Origin: Candidatus Altimarinota bacterium
Lineage (GTDB): Bacteria; Patescibacteriota; Gracilibacteria; Absconditabacterales; Absconditicoccaceae
Assembly: GCA_027013285.1 (NCBI GenBank)
Contig: JALUXR010000056.1
Span: 1-10,051, forward strand
Length of the DNA stretch: 10,051 bases
Reading direction: 5' to 3'
A program made the translations under genes and the position numbers. The notes under the pieces were generated by a model. The model saw nothing but the letters and a program-made list of their open reading frames with translations, was not told the DNA's origin and did no database searches. Positions 1 to 7,227 of this stretch are shown in pieces. How positions within the stretch are numbered: position 1 is the first letter of the stretch; the number at the start of each line of letters is the position of its first letter.

Positions 1-1
1 T

Positions 2-337
2 ATAGGGAGATATGAATATGAAAAAAACAAAAAAACAAAAATAGCTATAAGTACAATGTATAGATATGCTAGAAAGTATGATAAAGAATTAGAAAAGATG
101 CTATTGTATAAAAGTTGGTGATATAGATGTCATCCATATAGTAGTTGGGAGAAATGAAGTGTAGAAGTGCATAATAGATATATAAGAAGATATATACCAA
201 AATGAGTAGATATAAATAATTATACAGATGAATATATAGAGAACATAACAAAGAAAATTAATAGATTACCAAGAAAGATACATTGATACAGAACACCTGA
301 AGAAATATTTTATGAAAAAACTATTAAATATTTCTAA
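2..337 (+). pseudogene. IS30-like transposase remnant, 3' part, core deleted
   Basis: The frame is open from the window edge to TAA at 335-337 when TGA is glycine. The last ~70 residues are typical of the end of IS30-family DDE transposases: 'HPYSSWEKGSVE', then 'IRRYIPKGVDI', then 'LPRKIHGYRTPEEIF'. The Glu of 'SVEVHN' (codon 164-166) is the likely third catalytic residue. The 'DNGxEF'-type block carrying the second catalytic Asp is normally about 34 residues earlier. It is absent: that stretch reads 'YRYARKYDKELEKML'. A neighbouring frame at 7-60 reads 'REIGIGKK...YKYNV', which resembles the N-terminal helix-turn-helix region of the family. I infer an internally deleted and possibly frameshifted copy that cannot catalyse transposition. 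The true 5' end lies outside the window. Family assignment is fairly secure; the deletion model is inference. Confidence 0.7.
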
Positions 338-356
338 AATTTTTGGGGCTTTTTGG

Positions 357-386
357 TTGAAAATTTATATTAACATAAAATATATT
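357..386 (+). promoter_or_regulatory. Candidate promoter for the 451-2382 gene
   Basis: TTGAAA (357-362) and TATATT (381-386) are separated by 18 bases and would give a leader of roughly 55-60 nt before the ATG at 451. In DNA this AT-rich such matches arise by chance, so confidence is low. It lies just downstream of the transposase remnant, so the insertion may have supplied or reshaped the promoter. Confidence 0.3.
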
Positions 387-395
387 GAATAAGTT

Positions 396-411
396 AGATA
401 AATCTTTATCT
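396..411. repeat. Short perfect inverted repeat in 5' leader
   Basis: AGATAAA-TC-TTTATCT forms a 7-bp perfect stem with a 2-base loop. TTTATCTTA, which includes its right arm, recurs 18 bases later at 423-431. Position in the presumed leader allows an operator or RNA hairpin role, but the stem is weak and AT-only apart from one G-C pair. Confidence 0.3.
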
Positions 412-450
412 TAAAATTAATTTTTATCTTACCTAATATTAAAAATAAGA

Positions 451-2382
451 ATGAACATAAATTATGATAAAATCTCATTTTTAGATGTTGATGACACTAT
501 TGAATACAAAAAAGAATTAGACAATTGAAATAAAATATTTTTTACTATAAATTTATATACCCAAAAATTTAAAGAATATCAAAAAAAACTTTTTATAGAA
601 TTTTATACAAAAGTTTTAGATATTGAAGAAACTACATCTAACTTTTTAGATTTTAAGAAAAAATTAGAAAATACTATAAAAGAATTTAATTTACAATTAA
701 GAGTATTTCAAGAAAAAATTTCATTAGATGAAAAAATTGAAATAAGATGAAATTTACAGATTTTTTATAAAGAAAATTATCTTTCAGTATTAATTTGAGA
801 AAGTTCAAATATTATTTTTAGAAACAATAAACTTGAAGTTGTAATTCCAAATGAAGTAGAAGAAGAAGACAAAATAGATATATTTTCTGAAATTATAGAA
901 TGAGAATTAGAAACAAATGATATAATCATAAGTATGTGATGTAATATTTATAATTATATGAATAACAGTGAAATAAAAGAAATTATTTTAAATAATGATA
1001 TAGAAAACAATCTAATTAAAATCTTATCTGTAAGAATAGAAGAGAAAGAAATGTGATATATAATCACAGAAAATATTAAATTTGAAAGAATAATTATTGA
1101 TACAAAGAAAGAAAACTATATCAAAAAAGCTAAAGAAAATATTACAAAATATAAATATCCTATATGAATTATATTATGATTTTCTGTTATATTATTTTTG
1201 ATAATATCTATTTTTTCATATTTATGACAAAATAAAGTTGTTAATCTTTGATGAGAAAATATTACAAATAATATTGATTGACTAAAAAGACAAATAGATT
1301 CTTTTAGTAAATTAGACAACACAAATTCAAAAACTGCTAAAGAACAATATACAAGTATAATGAATGAATTAAATACATATCAAAAAAATAACATCCAAGT
1401 ATTGGAAATTAAAGAACTAAGAAAAAAAATGGAACAAAATTATTATAGATGATTTCATATAAATATTGTATGAAAAAATGACGGAATATTAAATACAATA
1501 TATACTATCAATAAAAAAGAAATTCAAGAATTATCTTGATTAAAACAATTAATTAAGACAAGGAATACATTTAATATTGTGTGAAATAAATGAGCTATAC
1601 TGTGAATTATAGATAATAAAACTAGATGAATATTACAAAAAATTAATATACCATCAGAAATAAAAACTTGTTCTAAGAATTTATCTAATAATTGAGTATA
1701 TTGTTATACAACAAATTGAAATATGTATAACATATCAAAATATTGATTACAATCTGTATCTAATGCTAAAAAAGAATGGAATAATAATATTTTGTCTTTA
1801 TGAACTTATTGAAATGATAAATTGTATACTCTTAATTCTAATAAAACAATACAAAGGTATGTAATACACTGATTAAATCATTTCTGAAATCCAACAACAT
1901 ATAATTTTTCTAAAAAAGCCAATAAATCTTTGGTAAACGGGATATATTCTGGTTCTGATTTTACAATTGATGGCACTTTTCTAATTTGGACTAAAAATTG
2001 ATTAATTCAAGCATGGAGACAATCTCCATTTAGCACTGATATTACAGTAAGAGAAGTTCCTTGATGGAAAAAGTGAATTATAAATAAAAATGATTTTACA
2101 GGAAATGTAAAAGTAATTTCAAATATGACTTCTAAATATTTATATTTATATGATTATGATACACAATCATTGGTAGTATATTTGACTAGTCCTTATAAAA
2201 CTAATAGTGCTTATACTTCATCTTATAGTTTGATATATAAATTTAAGGTTAAATTTGATATTACAAATGAAAAAGTCAAAGATGTTATTGTAGAAGAAAA
2301 TCCATCAACTCAAAAAAGATATGCATATATTTTGACAAATAAAAGTATATATCAATTAGATTTAACACAATTTTGAGAATAA
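451..2382 (+). CDS. Single-pass membrane protein, propeller-like C-terminal half
   Basis: 643 residues with TGA as glycine, TAA stop at 2380-2382. I do not recognise a named family. Residues 1-230 are charged and predicted cytoplasmic. The stretch around 100-180 ('LSVLIGESSNIIFRNNKL', then 'IIEGELETNDIIISMG', then 'YMNNSEIKEII') has the rhythm of the C-terminal half of a PPM/PP2C phosphatase fold ('gD-ll..tDG') but lacks the acidic metal ligands, so at most it is a dead or divergent relative. Residues ~236-257 ('PIGIILGFSVILFLIISIFSYLG') form one membrane helix. A helical, coiled-coil-like linker follows to ~330. Residues ~345-640 are short beta-rich segments ('YGNDKLYTLNSNKTIQRY', 'KYLYLYDYDTQSLVVYL', 'KRYAYILTNKSIYQLDL') resembling beta-propeller blades. 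A cytoplasmic sensor/scaffold with an outer propeller is one possible reading. It lies 80 bases upstream of a WecA-type gene on the same strand, so an operon is plausible. No clear Shine-Dalgarno sequence precedes the ATG. Confidence 0.8.
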
Positions 2383-2462
2383 GATGGGATTTGTAAATTA
2401 TAAATTTAAGAATATTTTACATAAATTTACAGTTTAAAATTTATAAATAATAATTAATTTCT
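2383..2462 (+). other. 80-base spacer between two same-strand genes
   Basis: AT-rich spacer with no strong terminator (no GC stem followed by a T-run). It contains imperfect AT palindromes such as TAAATT-ATA-AATTTA. The lack of a terminator is compatible with read-through from the upstream membrane-protein gene into the glycosyltransferase gene. Confidence 0.35.
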
Positions 2463-3524
2463 ATGTTTGTGTTAATATGGAGTATTATAATATCTTCTAT
2501 AATTTTTATAATATGATTATTATTATTTAAAAAATTAAATATATTAGATGCTCCTTGGAAATATAAAGATTTAAAAAGAAAAAAACCTGTTCCTAAATTA
2601 ATGGGTATTTTTTTGATTATTTCAGTAATTGTATCAATTTTGTTATTAATTCCTAATTATTTGCATAATAGGTCAGTTCAATATTTATTATTTTGAGCAA
2701 TATTTTTGTGAATAATTACAATTATAGACGATATAAAATGAATTTCTGCAAAGTATAGGTTTTTAATCCAAATATTAGTAAGTATCATATGAATATTATG
2801 ATGAGCTATTATAACTAATTTTTGATTTTTATGACATATCTATCAAATACCATACTGGTTATGATTTATAATATCATTAATTTGGTTTATACTTATAATA
2901 AATTCTTTTAATTGGTTTGATGGAATCAACTGAATGTGATCCTGAGTAGCTACAATATGATTTGTATCTATGGTTTTACTTATCAAATTTGTCATTTTAC
3001 ATTATTATCAAGTAACTCCAGAAGAATATAAACATTTGGTTGTCCTATTAAACTTATGTATAATAATGAGTTGAGTTAGCTTTATATCTACTATTATAGA
3101 ATTTAAACCATTTTGATTACTTAGAGATGTTTGAGTTATGTTCTTATGATATGTATTAGCTTATTTATCATTACTTTCTGGATGAAAAGTTGGAATACTT
3201 ATTGTTGTCCTATCATTAGTATTATTTGATTCTTTTTGGGTAATTATAAATCGTATAAGAAATAAAAAAAATCCTATGCAATGAGATTATACACATTTTC
3301 ACCATAGACTTATGAAACATTGATGGACAAGAGAAGAAATAAGAATGTTTGTCTGGATTTGGTCGTTATTTTTTATGGTAATTATGATTTTACAATGAAT
3401 AAACACAAATAATAAAATAATTATACTTATTATGGTATTTTGATTATTTTTTTGAATTCATATTTACTTATATTGGATAAAAAAACTTCCTCAATGAATG
3501 TGAAAAAGAAATAAAGATTTATAA
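2463..3524 (+). CDS. WecA/TagO-type undecaprenyl-phosphate sugar-1-P transferase
   Basis: 353 residues, close to the usual 350-370 of the family, with about ten or eleven hydrophobic helices. These enzymes move a sugar-1-phosphate (often GlcNAc-1-P) from a UDP-sugar to the lipid carrier undecaprenyl phosphate at the cytoplasmic face of the membrane, the first step of lipid-linked glycan synthesis. Family motifs are all visible: D89-D90 in 'TIIDDIKGISAKYRFLIQ' (Mg/substrate aspartates and the K...Q signature), 'NSFNWFDGING' with N147, N150, D153 and N156, and the 'HFHHRLMKHG' loop (H278, H280, H281, R282) that separates WecA/TagO-like members from MraY. About 26 glycines are TGA against roughly four GGN, including two or three in the 'GINGMGSG' motif. 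No glycan partner genes adjoin it, so the sugar is unknown. MraY is less likely because of the HHRL loop and lack of mur neighbours. Confidence 0.9.
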
Positions 3525-3635
3525 AAAGTTAAAAATCATAGAATAAATTTAAAACTACAATCAAAAAAAAACTTTAAAAAAATCTACCATTCAAGATGAT
3601 AGTTTAATATTTTATATATTTTTATAATTACAATA
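3525..3635. other. Convergent spacer between wecA-like gene and tRNA-Gln
   Basis: No gene is seen. The stretch separates a plus-strand gene ending at 3524 from a minus-strand tRNA ending at 3636. It contains the minus-strand terminator listed separately. No comparable hairpin with a T-run is visible for the plus strand. Confidence 0.4.
3576..3602 (-). terminator. Rho-independent-type terminator after tRNA-Gln
   Basis: On the minus strand CTATCA-TCTTGAA-TGGTAG forms a 6-bp stem (one G-U pair) with a 7-base loop, followed at once by ATTTTTTT. It lies 33 bases beyond the tRNA-Gln 3' end, in the right direction to end the tRNA-Ser / LysM-CHAP / tRNA-Gln transcript. The stem is short, so efficiency is uncertain. 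Confidence 0.55.
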
Positions 3636-3708
3636 TTCGGGAAGTAGGATTTGAACCTACGACCTCCTGATTCAGAGTCAGGCACTCTACCAACTAAGCT
3701 ATTCCCGA
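3636..3708 (-). tRNA. tRNA-Gln (anticodon CUG)
   Basis: 73 bases fold as a standard cloverleaf. The acceptor TCGGGAA/TTCCCGA has the weak U1-A72 pair typical of tRNA-Gln. The D arm holds 'AGTTGGTA', the anticodon stem is CCTGA/TCAGG with loop CTCTGAA giving CUG at positions 34-36, and the T arm is GTAGG-TTCAAAT-CCTAC. The discriminator is A and CCA is not encoded. CUG reads CAG, which is a minor Gln codon in this AT-rich genome where CAA dominates. A separate UUG tRNA is expected elsewhere. It starts 15 bases after the stop of the LysM-CHAP gene on the same strand. Confidence 0.93.
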
Positions 3709-3723
3709 TTAAGATACATATTT

Positions 3724-4722
3724 TTATATGTATATGTATCAAATTATTTCTCGATTTATAGGAATCCATCTAAAAGTAACTATATATTTTCATAGTGCAT
3801 TCATTTCTTCAACCAATAATCTTTTATGCTTTCGATCTATCTTTTTTACTATTGCTACATGTCAAGCATAATAATATCTAGCACCTCATATTTTTATAAC
3901 AACAATAGAACCTACTTTAGGAATTTTTCAAACTTTATATCACTTAGCCTTTGCATGCGCATACCAATATCTAGCATTACCATTCCATAATTTTTTCTGT
4001 TTATGTTTATTTATATATGGAAATTTCTTCATAGCCACAAACCGAGTGCATTGTCACCTATAAAATCAATTGTATACATTTGGTCTATACCGATATTCTT
4101 TAATTATATTTTTTCCTCTATAGGATGGATAAGTATTTTTATATCTATAAGGTTTAGATATGTAAGTCTTTTTTGGAAATAATTTTTTGTATTTTGCATC
4201 TGAAATAGGTATAAAAATTTCATCTCATTTATTAAACCATTCATCTGATCTAGTAATACTATTTGCCTCCAAAATATCATCTTCAGAAATTTTATATTTA
4301 CTTGCTAATTGTTTTAAAGTTTCTCCTTTTGATATATAAATAAATCAAGCTTGATCTGTAATAGTTAATTTCTGACCTGGTTTAATAGTATTATTTTTTA
4401 ATTTATTAATCTTTTTAATATGAGATACTGTAACTCAAAAGTTTAATGCTATATTAGATAAAGTATCTCATGGTTGAACTATATAATAAATTAATCAATT
4501 TGGATTATTTGGAATATAGATATCATTTGGATTTATAGTAGTAGTATCTGGAATTTCTTCTTTCAATACATTCACATTATTCTCATAAGCTTTTACAACA
4601 GTAGGTTGTGAATATTCTTTAAACTTATAAGAGTAAAACATTGAATAAAAAAATCCTGTTATAATAACAAGATTAAGTAATATAGAAACAAAAGATATTT
4701 TAGTTTTATATTTAAATTGCAT
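3724..4722 (-). CDS. Membrane-anchored LysM-LysM-CHAP peptidoglycan hydrolase
   Basis: 332 residues. Residues 9-32 ('ISFVSILLNLVIITGFFYSMFY') are an N-terminal membrane anchor or uncleaved signal. LysM 1 spans about 79-121 ('YIVQPGDTLSNIALNFGV...IKPGQKLTI') and LysM 2 about 126-173 ('ISKGETLKQLASKYKI...KGDEIFIPI'); LysM binds GlcNAc-containing glycan strands. The C-terminal CHAP domain (about 205-330) shows Cys225 in 'YRGQCTRFVA', His288 in 'AGHVAIV' and 'VEEMNA' (Glu305, Asn308), the expected catalytic set of an amidase/endopeptidase cutting peptidoglycan peptides. About 13 glycines are TGA, including those beside Cys225 and His288, so a standard-code reading destroys the enzyme. The ATG lies 23 bases after the tRNA-Ser 3' end and the stop 15 bases before tRNA-Gln, so a shared transcript is likely. 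Probable roles are wall remodelling, division, or cutting a host or prey wall. Confidence 0.92.
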
Positions 4723-4745
4723 ACAATAATGTTTTGTATAAAATT

Positions 4746-4832
4746 CGGAGAGGGAGGGATTCGAACCCTCGGTCCAGTTGCCCGGACGACTGCTTTCAAG
4801 GCAGTTAGTTTCAACCACTCACCCACCTCTCC
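4746..4832 (-). tRNA. tRNA-Ser (anticodon UGA)
   Basis: 87 bases with a GGAGAGG/CCTCTCC acceptor, anticodon stem ACTGC/GCAGT and loop CTTGAAA giving UGA at 34-36. It has the long variable arm of class II tRNAs (about CGTCCGGGCAACTGGACCG) and the T arm GAGGG-TTCGAAT-CCCTC. The discriminator is G and CCA is not encoded. It reads UCA serine codons. The anticodon happens to spell UGA; it is not the tRNA-Gly(UCA) that decodes UGA in code 25, which is not in this window. Confidence 0.95.
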
Positions 4833-4834
4833 AT

Positions 4835-4865
4835 AAAGTAAATCACATATTAAGTAATTTACCTT
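4835..4865 (-). terminator. 12-bp hairpin between tex and tRNA-Ser
   Basis: On the minus strand AAGGTAAATTAC-TTAATAT-GTGATTTACTTT gives a 12-bp stem (two G-U pairs) with a 7-base loop. It begins 17 bases past the tex stop and ends 2 bases before tRNA-Ser. It may end tex transcription, though the T-run is only three bases and lies within the stem. Alternatively it may be a processing stem separating a tex message from the tRNA. Confidence 0.4.
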
Positions 4866-4882
4866 ATTTTTCAAGTCTTTTT

Positions 4883-7066
4883 TTATAAATTTTTCATACT
4901 TAATTGAGTTTTTCCTTTTTCTTTATCTATTCAAACAATTTGGACTTTTATTTTCTGTCATATTTCAAGATAATCAGTAGGATCTTTTACATATTCATTT
5001 GCAATTTGACTAAGATGTAAAAGTCCATCATTTTTTAATCCTATATCTATAAAAGCTCAAAATTGAACAATATTTCTTACAATTCATTCTAAAATATCTC
5101 ATTCTTTCAAATCATCTATACTTACTTTTTTTGTAGCTTTTTTATGAGAAGAATTTTCTCTAATTTCCTTTCCAGCCTCCTTCAGTGCCTTCAAGATAAA
5201 CTTTATAGTTTCCATATTTGCAGCTTCATAAAGTTTTTTAATTTCTTTTTCATTTTTCATAAAAATATCTTTTGTAATTTGTTCTATAGTATTTGCAGTT
5301 CTACCACCAAAAGTTATAGTTTTGTTTCATTCCAAATCAGGATTTAAACTCAAAACAAACCTAGCTAAATCATATTGTTCTGGATGAATATCAGTATTAT
5401 CTAATTTTTCTGATGAATCTGGAACCCTCAAAAATCAAATAGCTTGTTCATAAACTTTTTCTGATAATACCTTTTCTAAATCTTGTCTAGAATTATAAGG
5501 TCTATTTTTATAAATTTTCTTAGCAGTCCTTGTATCTATTCAAGAAACATTTTTTAATAAATGAATAGAAGCAGTATTTACATTTATTCAAACTTTATTT
5601 ACAACATCTTCTACCACATACCCAAGTTTTTCTTCCAAAGTTTTCTCAGGCATATCATGTTGATACATACCTACACCTATACTTCCCACTGGCACTTTTA
5701 CCAACTCTGATAATGGATCTATATATCTTCTTCAAATACTCACAGTTCATCTATCAGTCAAATCCAAATCTGGAAATTCTTCTTGAGCAACTTTACTTGC
5801 AGAATACACACTTGCACCAGATTCATTCACAATATAAATTTCCTTATCTGTAATATCTTGCAACAATTCTACAGTTTCATTACTTCAAGTTCCATTTCAA
5901 ACAACAATTATATCAGCATCTTTTAAATATTTTAATAAAATCTTTTTAGCATCATCTGCTTTAAATAAATAAATTTTATCAAATTTTTCAGGATTTCATC
6001 ACTTATCCAAAATTACCAATTTACATCAAGTTCTGTATCAAGGATCAATACCTAATATTTTTTTATCATAATTTGGTTTTGTCATTAAAAGTTCAAATAA
6101 ATTTGATTGAAAAACTTCTATTCCATCATTTTCAGCCTTTTCCCTTAAGATTCCAAAAACTTCATTTTCTACAGATTTCGTAAGTTTTTTATAAGGTGAA
6201 ACACTAGTATCAAGTTTAACATCTCCAAATATTGTTTGAAAATTGTATCACAATATTTTTTCTCATTCTTGATAAAATTTAATTTCTAATTCTTCATCTA
6301 TTGGCTCTAATTTTTTAGATAAAATTCAAATATTGTCTCATCTATTTATTGCTAAGATTTGATAAGATTTAACTTTTTTGATAGGTGTAAAGAAATCTTC
6401 ATAAATCTTAAATTTATAAATCTCATTTTTGATATTATCAGCTAATTTTTCGATAGCTTTTTCTCATTTTATTTTAGAAACTACATTTGAATTATTCAAA
6501 AACTCTTCTCTCAAAAAATCTCTAAGTTTTGTATTTTCTACCATCTCAGCAGATAAAATCTCAGCTACTCAAGAAATTATTTCATCCTCTTCCAAATTAT
6601 TTATTTTTTCAAACTCCTCTGCTTCTAATTTAGATTTTAAGTCATTTTTAGAAATTAATTTATTTTCTTTTTTATAAAGTTCAGCTACAGGTTTAAGTCA
6701 TTTTTCTTCTGCAAGCATAGCCTTTGTTTTCTTCTTACTTTTGTATGGTTTATAAATTTCTTCTACTTCTTTTAAAGTTTTTGCTTGCAAAATATTGTTT
6801 TTCAACTCTTCTGTAAGTTTTCATTTTTCTTCTATTCAATTCAAAGCTGTATTTTTTGCTTTAAATAAATTTTCCTCTTTTTGTTTTGTTTCCAAAATTT
6901 CTCTTATTTGTGTTTCATCAAGATTTCAAGTTCTTTCTTTCCTATATCTTGCAATAAACGGAACAGTTGCTCATTCTTCAATTAAATTTAAAACAGCTTC
7001 TACTTGCTTTTGTTGAATTTTCAAAGCATCAGCTATAACTTGGATATAGTTCGGTTCTTCTATCAT
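4883..7066 (-). CDS. tex: Tex, S1-domain transcription/RNA-binding accessory factor
   Basis: 727 residues, within the usual 720-785 for Tex. Tex is a cytoplasmic nucleic-acid-binding protein linked to transcription and RNA stability; its biochemical action is not settled. Domains in order: N-terminal helical Tex region ('GATVPFIARYRKERTGNLDETQIREI' near residues 32-57); YqgF/RNase H-like domain from about 337 with 'GIDPGYRTG' (D341), where one motif glycine is TGA; helix-hairpin-helix region about 485-560 ('NVNTASIHLLKNVSGID', then 'IGFLRVPDSSEKLDNTDIHPEQY'); and a C-terminal S1 domain about 655-726 ('GIVRNIVQFGAFIDIGLKNDGLLHLSQI'). TAA stop at 4883-4885. The start at 7066 gives the conserved N-terminal beginning 'MIEEPNYIQVIADALKI'. 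It is divergent from the surface-protein gene at 7228 and followed by a hairpin before tRNA-Ser. No loss of domains is apparent. Confidence 0.95.
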
Positions 7067-7099
7067 ATTATTTTTAATTTATAAATTTAAATGAAACTT

Positions 7100-7127
7100 A
7101 GAATAAGTAAAATAATCTTATTTTCAA
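7100..7127 (-). promoter_or_regulatory. Candidate tex promoter
   Basis: On the minus strand TTGAAA (7127-7122) and TATTCT (7105-7100) are separated by 16 bases, 34 bases before the tex ATG. The match is moderate (two mismatches at -10) and the AT richness makes chance matches likely. Confidence 0.33.
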
Positions 7128-7166
7128 GATAGAAGAAAATATATATTGACTTTTAAAAATTATCTA

Positions 7167-7196
7167 TTGATTTTAAAATAAAAAAGATTATATAAA
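7167..7196 (+). promoter_or_regulatory. Candidate promoter of the surface-protein gene
   Basis: TTGATT (7167-7172) and TATAAA (7191-7196) are separated by 18 bases and lie 31 bases before the ATG at 7228. A second -35-like TTGACT is at 7146-7151 but has no good -10 at the right distance. No clear Shine-Dalgarno sequence is present before the start, only an A-run. Confidence 0.4.
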
Positions 7197-7227
7197 AAAA
7201 GTTTTATAAATTTAATCTAAAAAAATT

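Larger units (their letters stand above)
338..450. other. Intergenic: IS edge and leader of next gene
   Basis: No gene is visible. A G-run in a T-rich setting ('ttttggggcttttt', about 341-354) follows the transposase stop and may belong to the right end of the element. The matching left end is outside the window, so this cannot be confirmed. The rest holds a candidate promoter, a small hairpin (396-411, AGATAAA-TC-TTTATCT) and two copies of TTTATCTTA (405-413 and 423-431). Confidence 0.4.
7067..7227. other. Divergent intergenic region, tex / surface protein
   Basis: 161 bases between two start codons facing away from each other. The sequence is almost entirely A/T and holds candidate promoters for both directions, listed separately. 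There is also a loose inverted repeat (AATAAG at 7102-7107 and CTTATT at 7117-7122) within the tex promoter area. No small ORF or RNA gene is evident. Confidence 0.4.

Noticed and set aside
2125..2376. Separate 83-codon gene on the plus strand
   Set aside because: It is the C-terminal end of the 451-2382 gene, seen alone only because upstream TGA codons are taken as stops in the standard code.
4784..4800. tRNA-Ser with anticodon UGA as the code-25 suppressor tRNA
   Set aside because: An anticodon spelled UGA reads UCA, not UGA. The decoder of UGA would need anticodon UCA on a glycine-type tRNA, which is not in the window.
4495..4818. 107-codon minus-strand gene starting inside tRNA-Ser
   Set aside because: The first 32 residues are translated tRNA. 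The real product starts at the ATG at 4722 and continues through TGA glycine codons to 3724.
4659..4874. 71-codon minus-strand frame containing 'GEVGEWLKLTALKAVVRATG'
   Set aside because: This is the standard false translation of a tRNA-Ser gene.
6429..7016. Plus-strand open frames opposite tex (82 and 73 codons), and another at 5144-5347
   Set aside because: They are antisense shadows of a well-conserved, full-length tex gene and are Phe/Ser-rich low-complexity translations of an A-rich coding strand.
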